In this document: positions 1 to 9,564 of the stretch, piece after piece | Layout of the letters: every line of letters begins with the position of its first letter | How positions within the stretch are numbered: position 1 is the stretch's first letter | DNA from: Porphyra umbilicalis | Taxonomy: Eukaryota > Rhodophyta > Bangiophyceae > Bangiales > Bangiaceae | Length of the DNA stretch: 64,000 nucleotides | Assembly (NCBI GenBank): GCA_002049455.2 | Contig: KV918932.1 | Location: forward strand, 62,001 to 126,000 | Direction: 5' to 3' | Position numbers and translations under genes: made by a program | The notes under the pieces: model-generated | What the model saw: the letters and a program-made list of their open reading frames with translations, nothing else | Told to the model about the DNA's origin: nothing | Databases searched by the model: none

Positions 1-41
1 GTGGCAACAACAACAATGGTGGCAACAACAACAATGGTGGC

Positions 42-83
<42 letters not shown>
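1..83. repeat. (AAC)n microsatellite inside a coding region
   Basis: AAC triplets with a few AAT/GGT/GGC interruptions. Read in the frame that begins at base 3, the repeat encodes runs of Asn broken by Gly-Gly, so it is the Asn-rich linker of the partial gene at 3-347. The longest uninterrupted Asn run is longer than the corresponding run in the paralogue at 5645-6418. Confidence 0.9.
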
Positions 84-84
<1 letters not shown>

Positions 85-347
85 GCGGCAACAGCGGCAA
101 TGGCGGGGGCGGAAACAACGCGCCCAACCGGCTGCCGTCGGGCGCCGGCGAGTTTTGCGACGGCCAGCTCTTTTGCGACAGCAGCGCGGGCCTCTTTTGC
201 CGCGTCGGCTTTGGCTCCACCCGCCCGACGTGCCGCTACTTCGTGTCGCCGTGCTCCTTTTGCAAGCGCCGCGACGCGGTGTGTTGGAACAACTACTACT
301 GCGACGGCACCAGCGGGGTGTGTACCGCAAACAAGTGCAATGCGTAG
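3..347 (+). CDS. 3' end of a secreted Asn-rich, Cys-rich protein gene
   Basis: This is a 5'-truncated gene cut by the window edge. The frame starting at base 3 reads through a Gly/Asn-repeat linker into a compact C-terminal domain with ten cysteines (from GEFCDGQLFCDSS to VCTANKCNA) and stops at TAG 345-347. The last roughly 80 residues match the C-terminus of the gene at 5645-6418 except for about three substitutions (Arg/Gln, Val/Leu and the terminal Ala/Val), so the two are recent paralogues. By analogy with that copy it should begin with a signal peptide and a Pro-rich segment outside this window, and would act in the cell wall or extracellular matrix. The ten-cysteine pattern suggests up to five disulfides. 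I do not recognise a named family. The function is inferred only from architecture. Confidence 0.75.
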
Positions 348-971
348 GGCGGTCACAGGTGGGGGTGGCGGCGCCGAGGTTGTGTGACCGAGTGCAACGT
401 GCGCGTTGTGAGGGGTTGAGCGGTGTGACGGAGCCGGTCTGACGGACGGGTGAGGGGGGCGTTTGCAGTGCGAGCGCTTTTCCCGCCCTGCGCTCGACGG
501 CGGCCCAGACCGCGGGCGATTTTTGTATCTGTTCGTGGGCGCCGTGATCCGTGGCGGTTGCGTGCGTGCGCATGCGATGGCAATATTTTTCTTGTTTTCT
601 CGTGTCACATCCCGTCTCTCGCAACTCGCAGTCACGCGCGACCGAGCACAATCATTGCTCGGCAGACGACTCGAGGTCCTTTGTACGCCGCACGGGTGCA
701 TACCTTCACAGTCAATACCCCCACAGCTGATTGGGCAGTGCAGCCCCAAACCTGTCTCTCCACCAAGCAACAGACAAGGAGAAAAAGAAAAAGCACGACC
801 AGACGGCACAAACACAGCAATCTCGCGGGCGCTCGTCCTCAAAGGCGGGGTGACGACCCCACGCCCACGCACCGTCAAGGCCACTCGCTGTCGCCACGCC
901 CATCGACACCCCTCCTACACGGAAAATCCACCTGCGGCTGCAGCCCACGCCCTGCCTCTACGCTGCCTCCT
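348..971. other. Intergenic, no gene recognised
   Basis: This stretch is the 3' flank shared by the Cys-rich partial gene and the convergent minus-strand gene. Short open frames occur on both strands, but none has a recognisable domain, and their composition is that of random GC-rich DNA. Confidence 0.6.
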
Positions 972-1477
972 TCAACCCTGCGGTGTCCCCCCAGCCTCCT
1001 TCCCCGAATCAACAGCGTCCGCTTCCCGCACCTCCCCGAGGGCCACGTGGAGCACGTCCCGCACTTCCGGCTCCTCCGCCGCCAAATCTTGGGGCGCCGC
1101 CGCCGCCCCGACGGCCGCCCCGCCGCCGATGCTGCCACCGAGGTCCACGGCAATGGCCGCCGCCATCTCGGCAGCGTCTGATGCGGCAGCGGCCTCCGCG
1201 CCGGCAGCCCCTCCCCCGCCGCCGGCGGCCTCTCCCCCCCGCCGACTCCCGCCCAATCGGGCGCCACGTACGTCAAAGCCGCGAGCGTGTGGTTGTCGAG
1301 CGGCTGCACCGGCTTGCCAGTTTCCGCCCACACGAGCAGGTGGGGGCGCCCGAGGCGCAGCGGCGGGCCGCGGGCGCCACCCCCCCAGCCCGCGTCTGCG
1401 GCGGCGCGGCCCGCCGTTGACGGCGACGATGAGCGGGCGCCTTTGCCGACCGGCGGCGCCGGCCGCGGGGGCGGCGT

Positions 1478-1508
<31 letters not shown>

Positions 1509-2343
1509 GCCCCAGACGCAGACGCAGGCTCGGCGGGGAGGGTGGAGAAGCGCGACGGCGCCGACGACGGGCGGAGGGGGAGTGGGGGGAAGGCCGCCGG
1601 GGCCGGGCTGGGGGGGGGGGCGCCGCCGCCCGGCGCCGCGGCGTCGATGGGGCGGGGGACGACTCAGCGGCGGCCGCCGCGGTCGCCGCGGTGGGGGGGG
1701 GGGGGGGGGGGGGCCACCAGCTCGGGCAGCGGCGGTGGCGGCTCGACGACCGCCGAGGGGGGGAGAGGGGGGGGAAGCGCCGGCATGGGCGCCATCAGCG
1801 TCTGCGGCCGGGGGGGGGGGGGCGCACCGGCGGCGGCACCATTGGGGATGCGGGCGGGGGCGGCGGTGGCGGCGGCGGCGGCGGCGGCGCGGCCAACAAC
1901 GGCAGCGGCGCCTCAACGGCCGGCGGTGGTGGCGGGGCGCCCGCTGCGGGTGCGCGCGGCGGCGGCCGCGCCTTCCGCGGCGCCGGCGCCGGCGCGGGCG
2001 TGCCCGGAGGGCGGCGGTCGCCAAAGGCGGCGGCCATCCCCGCCGCCGCCTCGGCCGCCGTCTCGGCCGGCGGGGGCGGCGGCGGGGGCGGCGGGGGCGG
2101 CGGCGGCGCGGCGAGCAACGGCAGGGGCGCGTCCGCCTCGGCCACTGGCGGCGGCGGCGGGGCCGGTGACGGCAGCGGCGGGCGCTTGCGCTGCTGCGGC
2201 GGCGCGGGCGTGCCCGGCGGGCGGCGGGTGCCAAAGGCGGCGGCCATCCCAGCCGCCGCCTCGGCCGCCGTCTCGGCGGGCGGGGGCGGCCGGGGGGGGG
2301 CGGCGGGGGGGCCAACGACGGCAGCGGCGCCTCGGCCACGGGC

Positions 2344-2396
<53 letters not shown>

Positions 2397-3211
2397 GCGT
2401 CCCGACGGGGGCCCGACGAGCGGCGGCGGCGGCCCCGCGGCGGCCGCCAACGCGGCGGCCGCGACGGGCGGCGGCGGCGGCGGTCCCCGCCGTGGCGGCC
2501 GCGGCGGCGGCCGCGCGCCGCTCCGCGGCCCGAGCGCCGCCTCCATTTCCGCATACGCGGCCGCCGCGGCCGCCGCCGCGTTGGGGCGCGTCGGCGGGCG
2601 GGCGGTGGGCGGCGTGGCCGCCGCCGCCGCCGCGCCCGCCGCCGCCGCGTCGGCGGCGGGCGCGGCGGCGGGCGGCGGCGCGCGACCGCCGCCGCCCGGC
2701 GGCGCTTGAAACGCCTTGGGCACCCTCATCCCCGCCCGCGGGGGCGTCGAGCCGAGGAGGGACGCAAAGGCCGCATAGGCGGCCGCCTCATCGGCGCGCT
2801 TCTTGGCCGCCGCCGCGGCGGCGGCGGCGGCATCGGACCGGGGGGCGGACCCGTCGGTGGCGTCGGCGGCGCCGCTGGCGGCGGCGGCAGCCTCCACGTC
2901 CTTGTCAACGACAGAGGTGTCGAGGAGGGCGTCAAAGGCCGCATAGTCGCCGCCCTTGGCGCCGCCGCCGCCGCCGCCGCCGCCGTTGCCCTTGGCGCCG
3001 CCACGGGCGGCCATGCGCAGCCGGGGGGGCGGCGACCGAGCCGCCCGCGGCGCTGTGGCCGGGCCACCGACCACGCTGCCCCGGTGGCGAACCGCAAAGG
3101 TGCAAGCGCCAGCGCCGACGGCGGCGACAGCGGGGGGGGGGGGGGGGCGCCGCCGCCGGCCGCGCCGGGCGGCGACAGCAGCCGCCCCGGGGCGGCGCTC
3201 ACAAACGCCAT
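972..3211 (-). CDS. Ala/Pro/Gly-rich protein with probable plastid transit peptide, frame disturbed by homopolymers
   Basis: The start chosen is the ATG whose first base is 3211, in a good context (CCGCCATGG), opening MAFVSAAPGRLL. This style of N-terminus is common in red algal plastid transit peptides. A 16-G run at 3132-3147 separates this frame from the next, which continues through CTFAVRHRG to PRLRMAARGG, a plausible transit-peptide end. The mature part has three similar short blocks (YAAFDALLD, YAAFASLLG, YAEMEAALG), long Pro and Ala runs, and a twice-repeated GMAAAFG-RRPPGTPAP block that lies in yet another frame. Near the C-terminus the best-looking sequence (LLVWAETGKPVQPLDNHTLAAL) is again off frame, and the end reads EVRDVLHVALGEVREADAV before a stop at 972. 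I infer one gene crossing several homopolymer indels, either sequencing errors or real decay. No enzymatic domain is recognised, and plastid targeting is inferred. Confidence 0.4.
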
Positions 3212-3996
3212 GGCGGGTCGGCCCATGGGACACGACGGATCAGAACCGACACCCACAGACAATACAGGAGGAGTGACAGAGAGGGGAGGGCGGGGGGGAC
3301 GATGCGGTAGTCGCCGACTCGGGGGGGAGGCTGGCACAGACGACGGCGGGGAAAGCGCCGAGCCACGCCGCTGAGCACGTTGGTCGAGATCGCGTCAAGT
3401 GGGAGGAGGTTCACATGAAAATGTATCTGAGTCCTTGTTATGCATGAAAATCACGAAATGAGGTCAGATGTTCAAGTGATCCAGTTGGGACTGCGTAGAC
3501 GTTCCCGGAATAATTCCCTGAATGCCAGGTGGAAAGACTGGCCGGGAACAGACAAAGGACCATGGCAGTGCAGCTGCCTGCTGCAAGTGTAGGTATGGAT
3601 ATTAGGAGAATCGTCCATCATGGAGGGTCCTGACTGCAGCTTCATGACCATGCCAGGAGTGGATCGGGGATCTGTTGTATTCGCATCGACCACGATGCAT
3701 GGCAAACAACGGGCCAATGTGGTGCGCGGCCCCACCACACGTCCGGGCTGTCAGCCGCGTTGATCCACACAGCGGGCGCCTCCATCGCGATGGAAGTGCC
3801 GACGCACGCCGGCGCATCGCGCGGGGCTCTCCCACACGGAGCGCCGTGGCGCGAGGCGCCGCGGGCGCGGCGCCGGCGTTGCCCTCCTTGCGGTCGCCGC
3901 CCAGCAGGTGGTGGGCGATAGCCGTCGCGGCCGAGTGGTAACGCCCCGTCACACAGCGGCAGCTCGTCACTGGCGTACCGGCCAAGCCCAGGACCC
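3212..3996. other. Intergenic, divergent promoter region
   Basis: The region lies between the start of the minus-strand transit-peptide gene and the start of the plus-strand MBL gene, so it should hold both promoters. The centre (3400-3700) is less GC-rich. Apart from the TATA-like site listed separately I see no defined element. Confidence 0.5.
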
Positions 3997-4002
3997 TATA
4001 TC
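3997..4002 (+). promoter_or_regulatory. TATA-like box of the MBL-fold gene
   Basis: TATATC in a GC-rich surround, 107 bases before the ATG at 4109. Transcription would start near 4025-4030 and give a short leader. The assignment rests on sequence and spacing only. Confidence 0.4.
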
Positions 4003-4108
4003 AGGGGCCCTCAGAGTCCAGACATCCGCTCCCGCAGTGGCATCGACGACTACCACTCGAGCTTTCTAGACCCAGAGGGGCGGCGGCCACCCCACCAGAC
4101 AGTCCACC

Positions 4109-5371
4109 ATGCACTTCTCAACGCGGTTCCTCTCTGCCATGGTAGTGGTGGCAGCCGCCGCCGCCGCTGCTGCCGATGCAACCACCCCTGGCGCCCCCAC
4201 CACCAACGCAACGGCGGTGGCGGTCACCGCCGCCGCTGACCCGCTGAACACGCCGAGCGCGACCTCCCCCCGCTCCACCAACGCCACAGAAACCCGGTGC
4301 CGCCCCTTCCTCGCCCCCTGCCTTGCGGGCTTGATGTCTGGCGGCACCTGCCCCGAACTCCTCCCCGTCCCTGCCGCGTCCTTTGGCGCGCGCCCCCGCG
4401 CCCAAGGGTACAACCTCGACGCCATCCGCCCCGGCGTGTGGGTCTACCAAGACGGCGCGTACAGCTGTCTCTTCCTCCGCTCCGCCAACGGGCGGCGGCT
4501 GCTGCTCGTCGACGCGCCCGATAGTGTTACGAGCGACAAGCCCGACGGCAGCCGCACCCGCCTCACCGACGCGGCGGAGGAGGTGCTCGCGGGGTCGACG
4601 CCGCACGCGGTGGACATTGTCTACTCCCACGCCCACTTTGACCACATTGGCGGCGCCGCGCGGGTGGTTGCCTACGTGCGCTGCCGCTACCCAGCCGCCC
4701 GCATCACCACGTGGGGCACCGCCTCGGTGCGGGCGGTCGTGCGGGCGAGCACCTCCAAGCGGGCGCCCGCGCCGAGCCGCCTCGTGCGCCGGCGGGGCGC
4801 GACGAGGATCCGGGTCGACGCGGGTCTGGTGCTGTCGCTCTCCGCCGCTGGCGGGCACTCGGACGACGACCTCGCGGTGCACATCCTGCCCGACGCGGCG
4901 ACGGGCGCGCCGGGCGTGTTGCACCACGTGGACGTGGTGTTCCCCGGGTGGGCACCCCCCTTTACGCTCGCCTTCACCACCGACGTGCGGCGCTTTGTCG
5001 CCGTCCACGACGTGCTCCTCGCCAAAGACTGGACCGTCTTTAGTTCCGGCCACATCCGCGCCACGGGCAGCCGCGCGGACGTAGAGGCGAGCCGCGCGTA
5101 CGCGGTCGACCTCCTCGACGCGGCGGCCGACGCAACGGCGGCGGTCGATGCGGCGGCGCTGACTGCGGCGGGGGCGGGGCAGATTGCCAACGCGTCGTCT
5201 CCCACGCTCGGCCACGTGTGGTGGCTGTTTGTGCGCGTACAGCGGCGGTTGCAGCGGGACGCGTGTGCGCGGACGATGCTAACCAAGTGGGGGTGCGTGC
5301 TCGCGGGCGTGGACGTGGTCGTCCGTGACAACTGCTTGATGGCCCTGACGTGGGTGCAAGTCGAGTCGTGA
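4109..5371 (+). CDS. Secreted metallo-beta-lactamase-fold hydrolase
   Basis: A 420-residue protein encoded without introns. The N-terminus (MHFSTRFLSAMVVVAAAAAA) is a signal peptide, followed by a Thr/Ala-rich spacer to about residue 75. The MBL domain starts around VYQDGAYSCLFLRS-GRRLLLVDAPDS, and the metal-binding signature HAHFDH is at residues 174-179 (H174, H176, D178, H179), with more candidate ligands in GGHSDDDLAVHILP and in the FVAVHD segment. The family hydrolyses esters, lactones, thioesters or phosphodiesters with one or two zinc ions. The substrate cannot be told from sequence. Secretion suggests an extracellular or wall role. The ATG at 4109 is the first in frame, in the context CACCATG, and follows a TATA-like site. 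Its stop lies 273 bases from the end of the convergent Cys-rich gene. Confidence 0.85.
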   Translation: MHFSTRFLSAMVVVAAAAAAAADATTPGAPTTNATAVAVTAAADPLNTPSATSPRSTNATETRCRPFLAPCLAGLMSGGTCPELLPVPAASFGARPRAQGYNLDAIRPGVWVYQDGAYSCLFLRSANGRRLLLVDAPDSVTSDKPDGSRTRLTDAAEEVLAGSTPHAVDIVYSHAHFDHIGGAARVVAYVRCRYPAARITTWGTASVRAVVRASTSKRAPAPSRLVRRRGATRIRVDAGLVLSLSAAGGHSDDDLAVHILPDAATGAPGVLHHVDVVFPGWAPPFTLAFTTDVRRFVAVHDVLLAKDWTVFSSGHIRATGSRADVEASRAYAVDLLDAAADATAAVDAAALTAAGAGQIANASSPTLGHVWWLFVRVQRRLQRDACARTMLTKWGCVLAGVDVVVRDNCLMALTWVQVES

Positions 5372-5644
5372 GGGGTGAGGAGGGGGGGGCCCCCCGCACC
5401 TGCCATGCGCGTCCACTGATCACAGAATACATATGCGTACAATTTCTGCCCTGCCGACGTGCCGGCGAAGCAACGAGGCCGAGCACCACCGTTCGCACGA
5501 ATACAAGAGAACAGACTGTTGGGAAGCACCAACCGAGACGGGCGCTCGCACTGCGAGACCCCCGTTCTACCCCGACCCCCTCTTTCTCAACCACTTTGAC
5601 GATATCGACCGCCGCTTTCCCCACACCAAGTGCAACTGCGCGCC

Positions 5645-6418
5645 CTACACATTGCACTTGTTTGCGGTGCACACCCCGCTGGTGCCGTCGCAGTAGTAGT
5701 TGTTCCAACACAGCGCGTCGCGGCGCTTGCAAAAGGAGCACGGCGACACAAAGTAGCGGCACGTCGGGCGGGTGGAGCCAAAGCCGACGCGGCAAAAGAG
5801 GCCCGCGCTGCTGTCGCAAAAGAGCTGACCGTCGCAAAACTCGCCGGCGCCCGACGGCAGCTGGTTGGGCGCGTTGTTTCCACCCCCACCGTTGCCGCTA
5901 TTGTTGTTGTTGTTGTTGTTGTTGTTGCCGCCATTGTTGCCACCATTGTTGTTGTTCCCATTCCCACCCGTCCCTGGCGGCGACGGCGGCGACGGCGGCG
6001 GGGGTGGGGGCGGCGGCGCCGGCCCCGGCCCTGGGGGAGCCGGCCCCGGCGGCGCCGGCCCCGGCGGCGCCGGACCCGGCGGCGCGGGCCCCGCGGGCGG
6101 CGGCGGCGGAGGGCGCTGCGGCGGCGGCGGCGGCGGCGGCGGCGGGACCGGGCAGCAGCCACGGCACTTTTTCCCAAATCGCCCCTTGGAGCCAAACGGC
6201 CGAAGGCAGTTGCACGACTTGGGCTTGCTGCAAAACCACTTGGACGACCGCTCCACCGCCGGCAGGGCAAAGGCGCGGAACTCATTGACGCGGCTCGTAA
6301 ACACATGGTTGGCCGACGCGTCAGACGCCGCCGCGGTGGCCGACGCCACCGACGGTGCCGTGGCGAGGAGGGCCACGGCGGCGACGACCGCCGCCGCCAC
6401 GAAAGACGGGCGCACCAT
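5645..6418 (-). CDS. Secreted Pro-rich, Asn-rich, Cys-rich protein
   Basis: A 257-residue protein. I start it at the ATG whose first base is 6418, because this opens a clear signal peptide (MVRPSFVAAAVVAAVALLAT...SVASA); the same frame is open upstream but there is composition-driven. Order of parts: signal peptide; a six-Cys block (KWFCSKPKSCNC to KKCRGCCP, about residues 60-90); a Pro-rich segment with four AGP/APPG repeats; a Gly/Asn linker; and a ten-Cys C-terminal domain ending TANKCNV. The Pro-rich and Asn-rich linkers recall structural wall proteins, and the Cys domains could bind carbohydrate or act as defence peptides, but no family is recognised. The C-terminus is nearly identical to the gene at 3-347, which faces it from the other end of region 1, so an inverted duplication is inferred. 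Confidence 0.8.
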   Translation of the reverse strand: MVRPSFVAAAVVAAVALLATAPSVASATAAASDASANHVFTSRVNEFRAFALPAVERSSKWFCSKPKSCNCLRPFGSKGRFGKKCRGCCPVPPPPPPPPPQRPPPPPPAGPAPPGPAPPGPAPPGPAPPGPGPAPPPPPPPPSPPSPPGTGGNGNNNNGGNNGGNNNNNNNNNSGNGGGGNNAPNQLPSGAGEFCDGQLFCDSSAGLFCRVGFGSTRPTCRYFVSPCSFCKRRDALCWNNYYCDGTSGVCTANKCNV

Positions 6419-6601
6419 GGCGGGCGCGGGGGGAGGGAGGGGGCGGCCGACGCGGGCGCCGGGTGGCAAACGGGAAAGGCGGCGGCGGCGGCAGTGCAGG
6501 CAGACGCAGCGGCGGGTGCGCTCTGTGTTGGCTGTGCTGTGCGGCGGCCGTCGGATGGGTGCGCCCCGTTTGAGCGCCGCCGCCGCACCGAGCGGCGCCC
6601 C

Positions 6602-6607
6602 TTTATA
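6602..6607 (-). promoter_or_regulatory. TATA box of the Cys-rich protein gene
   Basis: On the minus strand the sequence is CCATATAAAGGGG, an exact TATAAA 184 bases before the chosen ATG at 6418. It stands out in very GC-rich DNA and supports that start over the upstream open frame. Confidence 0.55.
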
Positions 6608-7506
6608 TGGCCGCCCCCCGCAGCGGGGGTGGCGGCCCCGCCCCGCCCCACCGCGCGGTGCGGCGGCGGCGGGCGGCTCGGGCGTGCGCGCGCGCGCGCG
6701 CGGTGCGGCCGCCCGCGGCGGGGCGGTGGGGGGGGTGTCAAACACCCCCCGCGGCGGGGGTGCCGGCGCTCGCCGCGGCGCGGCGCGGCGCGGCGCCCTC
6801 CCCCCATGGGCGGGGGGTGTCCACCCCGCCCTCGCAAGGGGGTGGATGGCGCCCCCGCCGCCGCCGTCGGCGACGCGCGGCCGCCCGCCCCGCGTCTGCC
6901 GACCCGGGGGGGCCGCCGCGGGCGCTCCGCACGCCCCCCACGGGTCGCTGCGGGGGGGGGGGGGGGGGGGGAGGGACGGCCGCCGGGGGAGGGCGGGCCC
7001 ACGGGGTGTGGCCCGGCGGCGGGCGGGGCGCCCGCCGCCGCGCGCGGGGGGCTGCCGGCGTGCCCGCCGCCGGGGGGGGGGGGGGGGGGGCCACGGCCGA
7101 CGCCCGCGCCACGCGGCGGCGCCCACGCGGCGCACACGCGGCCATGGGGGGGAGACCCGCGCGGCTGCCGAACGGCGCCCGCCAGTGCCCGCATGGGCGC
7201 CGTGGATGGCGGCGGGGGCGGGAGGGGGGAGTGCGGTGGGGGGGGGGGGGGGGCGCGTGCCGCGCCCCGCGGTGCGTCGGCGCCCCATGGGTGGTGGCCT
7301 ATATCGGGACGCGGAGAGCCGCACCGCGACGGCGCGGCGTCGTCGGCGCAGGAGTGGGGTGGGGCGGCGGCAGACGCGGTGGCGGACGACACCCGTGGCG
7401 TCATTCGTCTTGTGCCCGAGCCAGGCAAAGGCGTCTCTCCATAGTGACATAGTGACACGGGGGACGCCAACGGAGTTACCCTACCCTAACACAACTGTGA
7501 TGTATA
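6608..7506. other. Very GC-rich intergenic DNA with G runs
   Basis: The stretch upstream of the Cys-rich gene has several G runs of more than ten bases (near 6951-6971, 7071-7090 and 7231-7252) and short (CG)n tracts near 6690. Open frames cover it on both strands because stop codons are rare in such DNA. None has a domain and none is called as a gene. Confidence 0.6.
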
Positions 7507-7678
7507 TGGCTGTCTTTCCAATTTAGAAAGATGCTGTTCCAGTCAAAACCGGGTCTGGATCAACTGCCCATTGGTCAATCCTATTTATCCGGCTGAATGG
7601 ATGGCTGAGACACAGTTTCACACTGTTGAATACCCTTCTTGATATCGACGGGGTCGGCCAAAGTTGGGAACACAGCAA
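7507..7678 (+). mobile_element. 172-bp MITE, copy 1
   Basis: A non-coding element with diverged inverted ends (left TGGCTGTCTTTCC, right ending GGGAACACAGCAA), preceded by TA. Its inner segment (CTGCCCATTGGTCAATCC, then TTATCCGGCTGAATGGATGG and GATATCGACGGGGTCGGCC) aligns along its length with elements of exactly the same length at 24417-24588 (opposite strand) and 46715-46886. The TA target and TTGCTG-type ends point to Tc1/mariner mobilisation. This is the most diverged copy. Confidence 0.7.
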
Positions 7679-7902
7679 ATTTTGGTACGAAGCAATGCAT
7701 AGTTGCACGTGCAAGAGCGTCGAAGCGACCCCCGCGTGTGGCCGAGGGCGACCGTGTCGCGAGGAGCCGCCGAGGAGCACCAAGAACCCAAAAGCAGAGC
7801 GGCCCCCGACCGAGCGCAGAGAGGCAAACGTGAGTGCTCTCCCCTCGGCCGCAACGCCAGCTTATCCGTGTTCATGGCCCCACGGTTGTGGATGGCTCGC
7901 CC

Positions 7903-9564
7903 TCAGAACCCCCCCGCCCGCCCCCCGGCGGTGCCCCCCGCCTCGCAGGCGGGCAGACCCGGCGTGCCCGGCGCGCGGCAAGCCATGACCTTGAGCACCT
8001 CGGCCGCCACGGCCTTGCCGAGCGTCTCCCCCGCAGCCACCGCGTCGGGAAAGTGGAGCCCCCCCCACAGGCGGCTCGCCGCGCACGTCGACGCGACGGC
8101 GGCGAGGGAGCCCAAGTCGACGGTCTCGGTGGCGGTTGGGAGCCCCCCCCCCACCTGCCCCGGCCGCAGCGTGAAGCTCACGTTGAGGGCGTCGCCGCCA
8201 AACGCCGACAGGACCGCCGCAAAGCCCGCACACACCGTCGCGGAGCCGCTCGGGTACTCCCCGTGCGGCATCGTGCGGATGGTCGACGTGAAGGCGGCGC
8301 CGCGGGGGTCGTGCCACAGGATGGCCGGCACCAGCGTCGCCGGCCGCACCGCGTCGTGGCGCAGCTTCTCCGACCACGTGACGATGGTGGCGTCCCATGC
8401 AAACGAGTTGAGCGCCGCCTCGGCAACGAGATAGTCGGCGAGCGGCTGCCCCAACCGCGTCAGCAGGCGCGTCGGGAATCGCGCAATGGAGGTGGATTTG
8501 CGGTCGAAAAAGCGGACCAGCAGCCGCTGCGTGTCGGTGAGGGAGGCCGCCGCGGCGAGCACCCCGCGCGCCTTGCCGCACAGCCCGTCGGGGTCGGGGC
8601 GGCCCGCGTCGCACACAAAGTCCGGCGCGTAAGCGCCCGCGGCGGGGTAGGGCGCCGCCGTGCGGAGCCGCCGCAGCACTGCCGGGGGGACCATCAGGGG
8701 CTTGGCCAACCCCACCTGCGCCGCCGTCACCGTCTGCACCGTGTACGTGCCGAGGCCGGCCGTGTCTTCCGTCAGCGGTGTCCAGCGGGTCACGTTGGTC
8801 ACCCCCGCCGCGGGCCCATTCACCGGCGTGTAGCCGCTGACAGCGTCAAAGTAGGGGCGCGGCGGCGCGCCCGGCGGCAGCCCCGCCGTGCCGTCGGAAT
8901 TCATGCCGTCCACGTCGAGGTGCTCCCGGATGTACCGGCGGGTGATGGCCAGCGCTGCGCACCCCGGCTTCGTCAAGTCGACCCCCCCCCCCCGCGCCGG
9001 CGGGCAGGCGGCCCCGTCGCCGAGGCGGGGGAGGTCAAAGCCCCCCCCCGCCGCCGCCGCGTAGATGGGCTCCGCGTACACGCTGCCGACGAGGTGCTGC
9101 ACCATGGCCGCCAAGACTGTGAACAAACAAAAGCCCATATTATCGTCGGTGCGCGACGCCGCGGGCGCGGGCGACACGGCGCCCCCATCCCAGGTGGTGT
9201 ACGACCGGTCGGCTGACGGCGCCGCGTACGTGCCGACGCAGTCAAAACCGGCGACGAGCCACGCGGCGTTGAGCCGAAACTCAAATGGCGCTTCGTAGGC
9301 GGCCAACCCAAACACCGGCGCCGCGGCGGCGCTTACCAGCACCCCCACGCGGAGGTAGTCGGGCACGTCCACGCCGGGCGGCGGGCCGCCCACCCCCGGC
9401 GGGGGTCCCTGTCGACCACCGGCGCCGGCGTGCCCCCCGCCCGGCCGCGCGTCCCGCCCATCCGCATCCGGCACGGCAGCCGCCACGGCCACGAGGTGGG
9501 TGGCCACGGCGGCAGCCACCGCCGCCGTCGCCGCCCCCATCCCCCCGCACCACAGCCGCCCCAT
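7903..9564 (-). CDS. Secreted vanadium-dependent haloperoxidase family (PAP2-like) protein
   Basis: A 553-residue protein. The start at 9564 gives a signal peptide (MGRLWCGGMGAATAAVAAAVATHLVAV). The phosphate/vanadate-binding pattern of the family is clear: K400 and R407 in EKLRHDAVRP (same spacing as K353/R360 of Curvularia chloroperoxidase), S439-G440 in EYPSGS, and R498/H504 in SRLWGGLHF (same spacing as R490/H496). In well-studied haloperoxidases the residue after SG is the acid-base histidine; here it is S441, with a TCC codon and intact local frame. The family oxidises halides with hydrogen peroxide to make halocarbons or hypohalous acid, but some relatives without that histidine do other chemistry, so halide oxidation is not certain. 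The N-terminal 380 residues form the usual helical domain. No intron is seen. Confidence 0.8.
   Translation of the reverse strand: MGRLWCGGMGAATAAVAAAVATHLVAVAAAVPDADGRDARPGGGHAGAGGRQGPPPGVGGPPPGVDVPDYLRVGVLVSAAAAPVFGLAAYEAPFEFRLNAAWLVAGFDCVGTYAAPSADRSYTTWDGGAVSPAPAASRTDDNMGFCLFTVLAAMVQHLVGSVYAEPIYAAAAGGGFDLPRLGDGAACPPARGGGVDLTKPGCAALAITRRYIREHLDVDGMNSDGTAGLPPGAPPRPYFDAVSGYTPVNGPAAGVTNVTRWTPLTEDTAGLGTYTVQTVTAAQVGLAKPLMVPPAVLRRLRTAAPYPAAGAYAPDFVCDAGRPDPDGLCGKARGVLAAAASLTDTQRLLVRFFDRKSTSIARFPTRLLTRLGQPLADYLVAEAALNSFAWDATIVTWSEKLRHDAVRPATLVPAILWHDPRGAAFTSTIRTMPHGEYPSGSATVCAGFAAVLSAFGGDALNVSFTLRPGQVGGGLPTATETVDLGSLAAVASTCAASRLWGGLHFPDAVAAGETLGKAVAAEVLKVMACRAPGTPGLPACEAGGTAGGRAGGF

Noticed and set aside
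463-3374. Long plus-strand Gly/Arg/Pro-rich frames (for example 463-2169, 1287-3374, 1691-3310)
   Set aside because: They lie opposite the minus-strand transit-peptide gene, are low-complexity products of GGC repeats, and have no domain or plausible start.
5630-7526. Plus-strand frames of 550-600 codons and the extended minus frame up to 7450
   Set aside because: They are open only because of GC-rich composition. The signal peptide and TATA box support a minus-strand start at 6418.
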